Part shown: in pieces, positions 1-11,756 of the stretch | How positions within the stretch are numbered: position 1 is the stretch's first letter | Layout of the letters: each line of letters starts with the position of its first letter | NCBI GenBank assembly: GCA_947561395.2 | Contig: OX387187.1 | Coordinates: 27,509,829-27,573,828 of the forward strand | Direction: 5' to 3' | Source: Buxus sempervirens | Lineage: Eukaryota > Streptophyta > Magnoliopsida > Buxales > Buxaceae | DNA: 64,000 nt | Made by a program: the position numbers and the translations under genes | The notes under the pieces: generated by a model | Database searches by the model: none | Told to the model about the DNA's origin: nothing | What the model saw: only the letters and a program-made list of their open reading frames with translations

Positions 1-149
1 CGTAGGGAGTGCTGCCGTTGGCGACCAGGTAGCTGCCGAGTGCCTCCCTTGAATTTGGTTTTAGGATATTGAATTTGAATTTGCACATTTGCATATTTAC
101 ACCTATATAAATGGTAATCTTGTTGCAGAAATGGCTTGAATTTGCATAT
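1..149. repeat. Inner part of left MULE terminal inverted repeat
   Basis: This stretch pairs inversely with 22755-22903 (position i pairs with 22904 minus i). The only mismatches in 144 bases are at 35, 63 and 107, all transitions, about 98% identity. Homology fades after base 144-149, marking the inner edge of the repeat. The outer part lies left of the window. Confidence 0.9.
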
Positions 150-3003
150 TTCACATTGAATTCAAGCAAATTTTTTGCTGGTGTTTTTTTGCACTTTGTT
201 GGATTTGATGGATATTGTCATGAATTCAATGTCCAACATAGCACATGTAGTTCTTCATTTTAGTTCTTTAGCTTATTAATATCTTAAAGCTATTTCTTTG
301 TGGCTTTTCTTGTTGGTGGGATCACTTTTATATTTGTCTATGAACCTAGAAAGAGAATTACTATGATTAAATTCTAAATTTAGTTCCCAGTTCAAACTTT
401 TCAGTCTGATGTCAAAATTCCTATGATATCGCTAAAACAGGTCAAGTAGGTGGGCATTGCATATGTTTTAACTTTTTCTTGAGGTTGAAAGTTGTTTAGT
501 GCATGGATTGAGTACACTAAAATAGTGTTTAAAAAGCTCAGATAGGCCTGATAACTTGTTTCTTTTCTTTCACTTTTTTCATTCCATTTTTTTAGGTTGT
601 GCCTGCCACTTCATGGGCTTTGTAGATATTTCCATCAATGGTTATGGGCTTCTGTGAAAAAAAATTTCCATGATCCAAGCCCCAGACAATATATAATAAT
701 GTTTTTGGCTCTTATTTGGGTGGCTCTCATCTAAGATATACTCTAAAATACCCACTGACCATTTGGTCATCTATATAGTCAAAGATTATTACACAAAAGT
801 ATCACCTTAATTCACCCAACATTTACAGCAGAAGCATTAAGTGGCAAATAGTTGAGATAAATTACTAACTATTTACAGGTCATTACTGAGCCTTTAAAGT
901 AACATAAATATTTCATAGGAACTCAATATGAGAAAGCAACAAATAAATAGAAATGTCATTGGCATGATTGCTAAAGAACAAATATGTTTTAGCCATCACC
1001 TCAGTAGCTGGGGCTTTGCCAGCTTCCACCATCACATCCATGGAGCTGCGATTTCCATTGCCGGTATTCCAATCCTGTGGGAAGGAATTCGAGTAAAGTA
1101 TCCAAGAAAACAAGAAAAGAAATCCTTAGAATAAACCAGTAAAGTGGGGTAACTTTTAAATGAAAGAAACATCCCACGCTGACTTATTTCCGACGATGAA
1201 AAGAAAGAGATTGGTTAATGGAGATTTTTTAACAAAAAAACTTCCAACTGTGATTTCAATTTCACTTGTCACTTTTGACTTGTAAATTTAAAAAGCCCCT
1301 ACAACTCATACTATTATTTTTCAAGAAGAGATCATTTAGAGAAAGAATTTACTAATTAATAGAATCATTAGATATTAATTTTTGATATATTTTAACAGAA
1401 AAAAGGATCGGCTCATGGAGTCTTCTGAAGTACCCAAAAAAAATTAATTTTCCAGGCAACATTTGCAAGTGAGCAAGGAAATGAAGAAATAAAGAAAAGA
1501 AGAATAGGTAAAAAAATTAGACCAAAAAAAAAGAAAGAATGAAATTAGATTTTGCCAATGAAATCAGACATATTCCATGGAAACTCGCATTTTTTAAATA
1601 GGTCTCTAACCTTAAATTTTCAAACAAATTAACCCAAATAAGTAAAGATACAGTAGAACACCTAAAATTAACTACAAAATGAAGATAATCCCTTAAAAAA
1701 ATTTAATACTAAAAATAAGCAATTTTATGATAGTTAATTACTTAAAATTTTTAAGTAAATTCATAAAGTGTCAATCTTTCATTTCAATTCCTGCAGGAAT
1801 GAAGTTCCTCAACTGCTCAGTTGCCGCAAATTTTGATGGGTCTGATTTCATTGGCAAAATCAGACCCATGATAGCCTCCACATAATGGAATTGGGCACCT
1901 GTGTCAACATGAAAATGGTTTAGTGTGCTGGAGTCTTGGAAGAGGTGTAGGCCAAACTCACCTGAGACAAGGAACTCAGGTGAGGAACAGAAGCTTTGAT
2001 GTCTCAGCACTTAACATGAATCCTTGACTGTAGCTAGGATGCATCAGGGATAAGATTGCCAATATGCGCGCCACTCAGCTTATGATGGACTTTCCTGACT
2101 CCATCCCATCACATCAGCCTCTCTACAAATGAAAGTCTGACTCAGAGATCCCCAACTACATTATTGTGAACTAAGCAAGCAACATATTCAAATTATTTCA
2201 ACACATCTGATTTATTGTATACACTATCTCTAGTCAATATCCTGATTATGAAACGTGTAATCAACCAACCACTAGGAACAGGTTACTTGGGACGAGGCAC
2301 TAGTGTCATTGTTGTTGCAGTCAAAATCAAAAGCCAAATGCATAACATTAATGAGAAGATATCCAGTTAAACATAATAAGCCCCCATTAACCTCTACAAC
2401 CACCTTTGTGGGATAGCACCTTTTGCAGATATATTTGTCTTGAAATCAGTCATTCTCTCATAAATATGTACTTAAATACGCACACATTCACACTTATAAT
2501 GGATATCTATGTACTTTAAAGTGGAACTAGATTTTTGTTGACTTTGGTATACATCCTTTGCAATGGTTATATGCCCTAATCATTTTGATTACTCACGATT
2601 CTCCCTACTCCTGGGCATGACATATCTTTCTTCTGGGGATAAAAAATCTGAATGTGCGATGCATTCCATGCTGTTTCAGAGTTTTTCAGCAGGTCCCAAT
2701 AGGACACTGGTTTCGAATACAGGTGTCGAGGTGCCTCTAGGTGGCAACGTGGCTCTAGGTGAATGCATCCTAACTATTGTGAAGTTTAGACCATGGTGTT
2801 AGTCTAAAGCACAACCTTTATTTTTTATTTACAATTTTTTTTAGTCTAAAGTCTTCCCCAACATCTGTCTTCAATTAATTTGAGGGGATTTGAGGGGAAT
2901 TGACTGACATACCTGATCTGTCTATGTATTCTTGTCTTGTGAGTCATATTTATTTTAGTATGTTGTAATATTTCAAATTAGATTTTTTCCATTATATTTT
3001 AAT
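150..3003. other. MULE 5' subterminal region, no gene seen
   Basis: AT-rich DNA between the left terminal repeat and the transposase. I see no coding exon, RNA gene or internal repeat here. It presumably holds the transposase promoter and leader; the last few hundred bases are the likely place for an untranslated exon. Confidence 0.5.
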
Positions 3004-5332
3004 ATGAAGAATTTAATATTTCAATTCGCTGGACAGTGCACAATGTTACGTGAGATTCTATTCTGTTTTTGTCACATTGGAGGACAAGTAATCACGAAGG
3101 AAGATGGGTCAATGGGGTATAGTGGAGGAAGTAGTAAGGGTATTGATCTAAATAGCAACATGAATTATACTGAGGTAGTTGAAGCTGTTTGTCGGTTATT
3201 GAATATATCCCCGGTGAGTGTAAGTATGAAGTACTCAGTCAAGTTTGACAAGAGCGTTCTACTGGCACTCACTGATCAAGATGCGTTATCGTACCTATTT
3301 CGCTACAACGAGGGTTGGACCAACATTTATGTCTATTATGATGAAGGATCATCACAAGAAAGAGACACTTGTCAGAGGTAATTTTCATTAACCGTACATG
3401 GGATTATGTTTCCTCCATATTACATGTAATGATAGTCATATATTTTGTAATTTCAGGACGAGTGTACCATTAAGTGGTCACTCTGTACTTCCGTGCAATG
3501 ACGATGAAGTAGAGGATCGGGAGACTCCGCTTCTTGAAAGTTGCACTGAAGTCAGTAGAGGTCCGCTTGTTTCTAGCCTGTGGCAGGATGCAATTACTGA
3601 GGTCGACCAGATATTTAAGAGCCCTAAGGAGTTTAGAGAAGCAATGTACAAGCATGCCATTGCCAATAGGTTTGAATATATGATGAAAAAAAATTCTCCA
3701 GCATACATTAGTGTCTGTTGTACAGGCACGGATTGTCCTTGGAAGGTAACTGCAAGACGTGTGAGGGATACGAGTTTTATGAGGGTGATGAAGTTTGTGA
3801 AGGAGCATAGACACTCAGCCCAAGAGCAATTGTCTATGAAACCGGTTGTGAGAACGAAGTGGCTTTCGGGTGTGATTGAGAGGACAATTAGGAACACTCC
3901 AAGTTACTTGCCACGACAAATTGGCAAGGACTTCTATCATGATCATGCAATGCCATTGACATATCAGCAATGTTGGAGGAGCAAGGAAAAGGTGAAACAG
4001 AGGATAGATGGTAATGTGGAGGAGTCTTATAAGTTCATTCCATGGATGTGTGAACGGCTACAAGAGACCAATCCTGGCACAGTGGCAAGTTGGGCAGCAA
4101 GTGAAGATGGAAAATTTAAGCAATTGTTTATTGCTTATGGTTGTTCCTTGAGGGGATTTGCGGTCGGTTGCAGACCACTGCTGTTCATTGATGGAAGTCA
4201 TCTCAGCGGGCCATACCAAGGCACGTTGCTTTCTGCTACAGCCCTCGATGCTGATGACAGCATGTTTCCAATTGCCTTTGCAATTGTTAGTGCCGAGAAT
4301 AATGAGGATTGGATATGGTTTCTACAACTTCTTAAGTCATACATAGATGTCAGAGAGGATTTAGTCATTGTAAGTGACAGGAATCAAAGCATTATAACTG
4401 CAGTAAGTGCTACCTTTGGCGCTAGGAACCACTCTCATTGTCTTCGACATCTGAAGGAAAACTTTAGTAAATTCGTTGGATCCTTTCATTTGAGGGAGGG
4501 AAAGAAATTTGCCTTACGGTTACTTGATGATATTGCTTACGCAAGGCTCCCTCGGGACTACAATAAGGCATTGGCTGCCATGCATGAATATGCACCTGAC
4601 CTAGTTGATTGGGTGAGGAGAAATGGGTCCGAACATTGGGCCAATTCATTGTTCCCTATGAAACGGTGGGATAAACTGAATTCAAATTTAGCGGAATCAT
4701 TCAATGCTTGGATGGTGGAAGAAAGGAAATTGCCTGTAATGCGGTTTATTGATGCACATCGAGTGAAGCTGACAGAGCTATTGGTGAGGAAGCGGAGTTG
4801 TAATGACACGTGGGCGTCCAATGTCGGTGGTCGAATTGATGCCAAGATTCAGGAGAATCTCACTAGAGCATTGGGGCTGGGTGTCATTCAATGTGGGCAA
4901 CACGAATACGAAGTTAGAGGTGATGAGATATATATCATGGTGCATTTAACCCGTCGTGAGTGTACGTGCAAACAGTGGCAAATGGTGGGCATACCTTGTG
5001 CACACGCATGTGCCGTCTTGAACTTGGTAAGGCTCAATGTGTATGACTTTGTCGACCTATGCTACCACAAGGCAATGCAAGGGTTGATATACGACGAATT
5101 GATGCATGCTGTGCCAACACATGACTTCCCCATGGTTGAGGACATCGACGTGGTTTCCATAGTAGATTCAAGTGAAACCCCATCTATCTCGTTCCCACCA
5201 AAGACAGCAAGGCGTCCAGGGCGCCCTAAGCAGAAGCGCATTGAATCGCAATTCCAAGACAAGCAACAGGTTCATTGTTCCAGATGCAAGGGTGTTGGAC
5301 ACAACCGAGCAAGTTGCAGAGCTTCAATATAG
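3004..5332 (+). CDS. MuDR-type MULE transposase with PB1-like, DDE, SWIM and zinc-knuckle domains
   Basis: DNA transposase that would cut and rejoin the element ends in the nucleus. Exons 3004-3377 and 3457-5332 join across a GT-AG phase-2 intron, giving 749 codons without a break. Exon 1 holds the PB1-like N-terminal region of plant MULE transposases (GGQVITKEDGSMGYSGG). Exon 2 carries a zinc-binding MuDR DNA-binding region, then the MULE catalytic core: Asp in FIDGSHL (codon at 4190), Asp in VSDRNQ (codon at 4376) and the likely Glu in NLAESFNAW (codon at 4694). Near the C terminus are a SWIM finger (CTCKQW...GIPCAHAC, from 4961) and a CCHC knuckle (CSRCKGVGHNRASC). Start choice is uncertain: the conserved part begins near 3085, so a later ATG or a further upstream exon is possible. 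The gene looks intact. Confidence 0.92.
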
Positions 5333-5792
5333 AGACTGGCATGGTATAATGTGCAGGTTGTTGTAGTCCACCTTACATCTATTCATGCATCTAAGTTCTT
5401 GCTGTAGCTTGCAATTAACTTTTATTGACCGACGTCTAATTTGCAGGTTGGCGCGATGTGTTTTGCTGGGGGTCGTAGTATGTGGCAACATTTGATCAAC
5501 AACCCCACGATTCCTTATTTTTATTACTGTTTTATAAAGAACTAGTTTGCCACATAGTTGTGTTAGGAACATTGGGAAACATGTTGGTTGTGAAACATAT
5601 TTTACTGCCAACGTTGGTGGTTTGTTAGTTGCATTGTGAAACATGGTTTTTGTGTTTATTATGACTTTGGGTAGTTGTAATGTTGCCTTACTATGACTGT
5701 TTGTGTTTGTAATCTTACCTGGTATGTAATTACTACTAACCTTCCTTGGTTTTAGTATCTGTGAGTTATATTATTTTAGCTGCAGCTGAATA
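5333..5792. other. Spacer between transposase and HMG-box gene
   Basis: Short AT-rich gap between two genes on the same strand. It must hold the transposase 3' end and the promoter of the next gene. I see no clear TATA box or terminator that would fix either one. Confidence 0.4.
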
Positions 5793-7634
5793 ATGGGTAA
5801 GAACAAGAAGGATGTCGTGTCCGGTAGTTCTTCTACTGGCCCATCGCGTCCTGCCAATGCCTTCCTCATATTCAGGTGATGAAGTATAAACTGATAAAGC
5901 ATTGTTGTTTTACTCTCCAAACCTGAACTAAGTGGATTTCTAATGTTATGCTTACTTCTTACAGGAATGAGTACCTTGAAACAATTCGGAAGAGTAGGTC
6001 TTCCATAAATGTCATGACGGTGAGTTGGTTAAAGTGCTATATATTAGTTGATAATGTTTACAGTGTCAATTGTAATAAATATAGTTGCATCACTATTTTG
6101 TAGATCACGCAGGAGGCACAACGGCTATGGAAATCAATGGATGATGGTGCGAAGCAGAAGTACAAAGATTTATACAATGATAGGCGGACAAAGTGGTTGG
6201 AAGTGGCCTCGACTCCAACTGGAAAAATAAGAGGAAAGGTATAACTTGATTTCTTGAACATTATGAATGTTTTGTATGCAGTTGCGTTATACTAACACAT
6301 GTTTATCTAAGTGTAGGCGTCTCTGGGAACAAGATGCTCCCCAAAGCGATTTGTGCATTTCGTGACTTCGCTTGACGAGGACCAGCGACATGTAGTTGTT
6401 GAGATAGGATTTGGTTCTCTTCTCCAGATGCGCTGTACATCCCTATGTGTGAAGCTTTGCGCCTGGTTAGTAGATCACATCGATGTACATAGTCGTAGTT
6501 TGAGGATTGGTTCCTCGGTTGTCCCCATTACCCCCGCCGCTGTAAGTACCATCTTGGGCCTTAGGAGTGAAGGGCCCAAGGTTGTCATAGATGGTCCCAT
6601 TGAGCAGCTTGCCCAGCTTCGTGCAAGCTTTACTTTTGATAGGCATGGCATAGCACTAAACAATATAGAGTCCAGATTGGCCACTCTAGGTTCCGGCCAT
6701 GCCTTTCAACAGGCATTTGTACTATTTCTTGTGGGATGTTTGTTATGCCCGGGTTCGAACCCACACGTGAAGCTTCATTTTCTGCATGCAATAGCTAATA
6801 TTAGTATGGTTGGACAGTACAATTGGGGTGCTTTTGTACTTGATGTGTTGTTTAATGAAATTGTGAAATATCGAGAGAAAAAAAAAACCAACATTCGTGG
6901 ATGCCTCCTATTTTTACAGGTATGTTCGTCTCTAATTTGTTTTTAGTTGTTTGGTTGTATTGGTTCAAGGCGACAACTATATGCTGAAAACACCATAACT
7001 TCCCATATTTTCTTAATGTTTCAGCTTTTCTACTATGAAGTTGTACGTTTTGGTGATATTGAATCAAGTCGTCCAACGCCACGTCTGGGGTGGTGGGACG
7101 ACGATCATGTGAAGGCACGGGAGAAGGCTGAAAAATCAACTGGCGGCTATGGCAATGGGGAGGTAAAACATCATTTTCTATGCCCCGTCATATTCTACAT
7201 GGTCTATTGTGGATGGGTTATTAATATAGTGTAGTCGATGCAGGTGGTGGCACTCACGGTGCGTGCTGAGGAAGGAGATAGAGATGTTGATGAAGGACCT
7301 ATTCTAGGGATTGATCCGGTAAGACTTGTCACGCCCTACGTTGGTCATCGGCGTTGTTGAAATGTTGTACAATGTTCTAAATTATGAATACTTTGTTGTT
7401 AGGCATCCCAACAAGCGTTAGATCGCATGCGTGTATCGTTGCGCATGATGCAAGACGACTATAAGATGGCTATCGCTTATGTATCCCAAATGGGTAGGCA
7501 AGATGGTATGTTCCGCTTCCTCACCATGTGCTTATTGTTCTTGTCATTCAAAATTGGTTTTGTTTCGTCTTTTTTCTTTATAGTTACTTAAGTCAATGTT
7601 TGTGTCTGTGAATGCAGGTCCAGGTCCAAAATGA
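5793..7634 (+). CDS. HMG-box protein fused to plant-mobile-domain-like (Ulp1-associated) region, MULE cargo
   Basis: Eight exons fit with correct phases: 5793-5875, 5965-6019, 6104-6238, 6317-6919, 7025-7162, 7244-7318, 7403-7505, 7618-7634. All introns are GT-AG, and the total is 402 codons plus TGA with no internal stop. Exons 1-3 encode an HMG box starting SRPANAFLIFRNEYL and running through QRLWKSMDDGAKQKYKDLY, a fold that bends or binds DNA. Exons 4-5 encode a plant-mobile-domain-like region (VPITPAAVSTILGLRSEG; FLVGCLLCPGSNPHVKLHFL; RGCLLFLQLFYYEVVRF), the part that precedes the C48 peptidase in Ulp1-like transposon proteins. Exons 6-7 are a short charged, coil-prone tail. A DNA-binding accessory role in transposition or host evasion is inference. 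Intactness over eight exons suggests recent selection. Confidence 0.85.
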
Positions 7635-8204
7635 GGAAGAAGACTGGCTTGGTGAAATCTCCATCAAGTTATCATTTGGGAGTAAAGGCTGCAGGTAGCA
7701 TGGTGCTCCCAAGTGAATGTTTCGTATACTATTATATTTTTGTTTTTTTTCCCCCTTTCCTACATCATAATACCAATGAGCAAGTTTGTTTGGACATTTG
7801 TAATTCTTTCTTTCAGTTGCTCAATATGTTGAAGTTTATTTTAATCATATGCTTCTTGTACCATGTTTGTGCATAATGAAGGATTATATGGTTTCAGACA
7901 TCTCAATTTGAACCCAGGAGGCTCAAGAATGTAATTATTATTTGCTTTAAAAGAAGTGGCATCATTGTCCAATAAGCTTGTAAATAATATGAAATTTCTT
8001 TTACTTCTTGGTATATTACCCTCTAATTCTATTGGAAGTCATGTTACATAAGGTGAATCTAGATAAGAGCAGTATGCTAGGAAATGATGTTGGGATTTGG
8101 TCGTTTCTTGGGTAGGGGGTGAGTGCAGGGGAGACACAGTACCAAACTCAAGACAGGGGAGACTTCTGTTGCACAGTGAAGGTTAATTTGTCTAGGGGAG
8201 ACAC
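7635..8204. other. Cargo-region spacer, no gene seen
   Basis: Non-coding DNA after the HMG-box gene. Two copies of a short motif (GGGGAGACACAGTACCAA) at about 8130 and 8196 flank the entry to the hydrolase fragment and may mark a local duplication made during capture. Confidence 0.35.
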
Positions 8205-8413
8205 AGTACCAAGAACTAGGGGTATACTTGGTGTCTATTGACAGACCAGGATGTGGGGAGAGTGATCCAAATCCTAAAGGAACAGTGAAGAGTACAGCTT
8301 TGGATATAGAAGAACTTGCTGATCAGTTAGAACTAGGTTCCAAATTTTATTTAATTGGGTTTTCAATGGGAGGGCAAGTGATGTGGAGCTGCCTTAAGTA
8401 TATTCCTCACATG
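8205..8413 (+). pseudogene. Captured exon of an alpha/beta hydrolase-fold gene
   Basis: One exon encodes a piece of a plant alpha/beta hydrolase: YLVSIDRPGCGESDPNPK, a helical stretch ending LADQLELGSKFYLIGFSMGG, then WSCLKYIPH. GFSMGG is the nucleophile elbow with its serine, so this is the part around the oxyanion hole and nucleophile. The Asp and His of the triad lie in exons that are absent. The open frame leads into intron-like sequence with a GT at the 3' edge, so genomic DNA rather than mRNA was picked up. It sits inside the MULE, as expected for Pack-MULE-style capture, and is not functional alone. Confidence 0.8.
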
Positions 8414-9012
8414 TATTGTGTTCCAAATTTTTTATTCTCCTTTCCACCGATATATAGCATAGATATTTCTCTCAATTTCTTATTTTAATTTGTCTCAAGT
8501 GATATATTTGGGCTACTGAAATTAGTTTTTGTGGAAATATACGCTAGCTAGATCTCATGTATGTACACACACACACGGACACACATACATGTATAAGTTT
8601 TTTCATTTATTAATGTTTTATCGATAAAATTACAAATTTACCTTTACTTCTTATCTATGAAAGACAAAAATAGTCTTTGGAAGTGAATAGAATAGGATGG
8701 ATAAGTTAGAAAACTGAGAAAAATAAGGTGAATGAGCAGATCCAAGAGTATTTATATGTTGCCTAAATTTTAGACTAGAGAAAGGATAGGTGAAGATGGT
8801 TTGAACATATAAAGCAAAAAGGCTTGAATGGATTCAGTCATTAAGGGTTTTGATTCTTATAATTTGATTGAAAGATATGGCTTTTGGCATGTTAGGACTG
8901 AGTAGTAAAGTTCGTGGACCCAGCTAATTGAGATAAGGAGTTTGCTGTTATTATTGTTGTTGCTTTATGGTAGGAGTCCTTTCCTCAGTACCTCATCACA
9001 TTTCAACTTCAG

Positions 9013-9087
9013 GTTTTTGAGGTGGCTCCTTCTCTGCACATGGTGGAGCTCCGGAAGACAGGAGGGGACACATTGGAGTTTCACAAG
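9013..9087 (+). pseudogene. Captured exon of a CBL-interacting protein kinase (CIPK), C-terminal part
   Basis: A 75-base exon preceded by a clear acceptor (TTCAACTTCAG) reads VFEVAPSLHMVELRKTGGD then TLEFHK. This is the highly conserved C-terminal segment of CIPK/SnRK3 kinases after the NAF and PPI region. The exon edges match the usual CIPK exon. The expected donor after FHK now reads GCATGT, so it is probably decayed. No kinase domain is nearby. As with the hydrolase piece, intron sequence came along, so capture was at DNA level. Confidence 0.8.
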
Positions 9088-9305
9088 GCATGTTTTTAAT
9101 TCCTAAAATTATTTTAAGCTTTCTTTGCATGCCCTTGTTGATATGAGTTTTGGTTCTTGAAAGACTAGGTATGTTAGTTGACTAATAGTAGGTATTACCC
9201 AACTCTCTCCCTCCCTCCCTTCCCCTTTCTGTTTTTGTGTATCAATCGAAATCAGATTTCTGACACGCTTTTGCATATGCAAATCATAACATAAACAAAG
9301 CTATG

Positions 9306-9680
9306 GCTCCAGTACTGCATTGTTCCCTATGAGTGATTACGATCAAATCCCATTTACACCTGTGGATTACATAATGTACATAGTGGTCCATGAAAGTAGA
9401 ACGCTTATCGGCTTATGGAGTTCAATGCTAAAAGAGATGCCTAACATGAGGGAGGCCGGAAGCACAGCTCATGGTTTGGTTGGCAGTCGGTTTGAATTAT
9501 ATTTGATGGGGAGAAGATGAAATAAATTTATTGCGAGGTATCTAAAGGTGCCGTTATTCCTAGCCATGTTTTTCCTGCTCTAAGGAGATGGAATTCTCCA
9601 TTTGTTGCATCGTGTGAAGATGACTGCCTCAATTATGAAAGGGACACCTTTACAGCAGAGGGTGTTTTTCTTTGTCCTTT
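9306..9680 (+). other. Coding-like stretch of unknown origin, probable captured gene piece
   Basis: An open stretch from about 9306 to 9517 reads SDYDQIPFTPVDYIMYIV and GLWSSMLKEMPNMREAG. A second short one at about 9546-9650 reads AVIPSHVFPALRRWNSPF. Both have protein-like composition and lie just after the hydrolase and CIPK fragments, so they may be exons from another captured gene. I do not recognise the family and cannot show splice sites joining them. Confidence 0.3.
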
Positions 9681-11018
9681 TTTCCTCTTTTTTGAGGTTG
9701 AGATTCTGTAACTTTATGAGGAGACAGTTATGATTCTTGTGAGTAACAGCATTTGATTTACTTTGAATGTTTTACCTTGCTTTTAAAAACAGTTGGTCGT
9801 CGTACCACATGGTGGGAACTGCAATTATAATAAATGGTGGATTTCTTCAGTCATATGGAATCTGGGATGTCTCTCATATTTATTGAGCCAGTGCATTAAA
9901 AGTGCACCTAACGGCTACATTTTGTCAAGCTGCCACAACAAGATAACATTTAAAGCAACTACTGTATCACAATAAGTGCTTTGCATTTGGTCATCTGTAG
10001 CATTTATAGATTAATTTTTTGTGGGTTTTGGTTTTTGTTATTGTTATATTATGTTATCTTCCCAAGGGTTTTTTTGACTTTTTTGTTGTGTTTTTTACTC
10101 TTTTTGCTCAATCCTTGTGGGTACATTGTACTTTTTCCCCCTTTTAATATTTAGGTTTCTGAAACATTCAAATGTACACATTTGTCGTAAGTGGAGTTTT
10201 CCAGTCAACAGCTATGGATTTCTGCAATAAGAAAATCTACAGAGTTGTGTGATTTAAATGCCTGTATCTAGTTGTGTGATTTAAATGCCTGTATCTAGCT
10301 GTATCTAGATACAGGATTCAAATGCCTGTATCTAGCTGTGTGATTGCAGAAGGTTACTTCACAGTCTTTGGAGCCATGGTCCGGCCAATGAATTGATTAC
10401 AGAATTTATCTAGCTGTCTGAGTCATTAGATAAACCCAGAAACATTGCTGAAGAAGATAAATCCTTTTGTTTGTTGTTTGGACATTTGTGTTATGTATTG
10501 AGATTGTGAGATCCTAAGATAGTAAAAGAAAGGGCGTTTCTTTGTTTTTTTTTTTTTTTGGGTGGTACCTGCTGCATTTCTGAATGTGAGCTTATACAGG
10601 GGTAGCGTTTTCACAGTCTTTGGGACAGGCTGCGAAGAACACTGGCTATGTGAAATACTACATGTTCTGTTGCCACTTCTTGCTTCATGTGCTCTAGTTT
10701 TTGCTTCCTAAATGAAGAGTGATTGAGGCCTCCATTTTCACTTTTTCCTTTATTCCTATTTTCTAGGCACTATATGATGTAAGTTCTTTTTCATTAGACC
10801 TTTAGTGAATGTGAACATTGTATCAAACATAATGTTCTTTTTTCATGAAAATGGAAATAAAACTACTTTTAGGTTCTCATACATGGTCTTTAGTTACATA
10901 TTACATACTATTTACTAGGAACTTGTCTGACCAAATAAAACTACATTTAGTAGCACTTTTTAACCAAAACTCAACGATAACCACACCAAACATGCATCTC
11001 CATCACCGGTAAACCAAT
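9681..11018. other. Cargo-region spacer, no gene seen
   Basis: AT-rich non-coding DNA between the captured fragments and the GRF gene. Apart from the short tandem repeat near 10244 I find no feature. Confidence 0.4.
10244..10340 (+). repeat. 27 bp tandem repeat, about three decayed units
   Basis: Two exact adjacent copies of a 27-base unit starting GTTGTGTGATTTAAATGCC begin at 10244 and 10271. A rearranged third copy with an embedded CTAGATACAG palindrome follows to about 10340. No coding or regulatory role is evident. Confidence 0.8.
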
Positions 11019-11659
11019 TCATTCGTCCAGTTTAACTTTGTCCATGTCGTGAATCAACTCATGGTATATGTCGGACATCCTTCTCGCATGGTCACGCTCC
11101 TCCTGCAATAGCCGTCGTTTTAGTTCCCATGCCCTTGGTTGTCTTTGTTCAACCAGGAGAAGAAATTGCAGCTTTGTTCGCCCTGGAAATACAATGACAT
11201 GAAGAGCAATTAGGAAGTCCCTATTTTGCAAAATATCTCATGTGGGAGGAACGTATTCGAGTGCTATACAACTCCACACATACTTCAAAAGGACATCGGT
11301 AAAATCTTCTCCCTTTGTTCGTTGGAGTTTTTGCGGTTAACACACGGCATGGTCCCCTCCCACATTCACACAGAAATAACTCATCGCACCAAACAAAATA
11401 CCCACAGCCATTCCCACCATTGCCCTATAAGAAATAATGCATTTAATTTAGACAGTCTTATCATAGTTGAATGGCCAGATTCGTAAAAATGCATACTTAC
11501 GGACGATGGACAAGTGAAAAAATAACGCCCTGGATTACGTGAGGTGTGGGAGAGTTTTCTTTTAAGCATCCCTTTCCCGCATGGACATGGGACTCGAGCG
11601 TGGGGATCGGTAGCCTTTGGAGACACTTCCATTCTTCCTTCGCACAAAGTGTAGCACAT
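11019..11659 (-). CDS. Tandem GRF-type zinc-finger protein, MULE cargo
   Basis: Three minus-strand exons fit with GT-AG introns, all phase 0: 11659-11501, 11424-11284, and from 11182 down. Exon 1 starts at ATG 11659 and opens the first GRF finger (CPCGKG, then NPGRYFFTCPSS). Exon 2 closes it (NGCGYFVWCDE) and opens a second (CECGRG, then NKGRRFYRCPFE). Exon 3 closes that (SCNFFSWLN). GRF fingers bind single-stranded nucleic acid in characterised proteins. In the spliced frame a stop follows at 11122-11120 (about 120 residues). A second frame of exon 3 encodes a coil-like charged tail (LKRRLLQEERDHARRMS) ending at 11019, so a small frameshift or alternative splicing is likely near 11130-11150. 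The promoter side abuts the minisatellite. Confidence 0.7.
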
Positions 11660-11756
11660 AATTGATTCACTTGAAACACTTGTATTTATAAACAAGTCGG
11701 AAGGCAGGCCCACGTGAAACACGTTGGTTGTGTTAGGAGATGCGAGCGCCAAAAAT

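Noticed and set aside
3470-5262. Minus-strand open frames opposite the transposase
   Set aside because: Shadows of the well-supported plus-strand transposase exon, with no domain of their own.
6353-6946. Separate gene starting at an ATG at 6353
   Set aside because: A clean acceptor at 6314-6316 and matching phase join this exon to the HMG-box exons. The frame continues through the donor at 6920 to five-prime and three-prime partners, so it is an internal exon.
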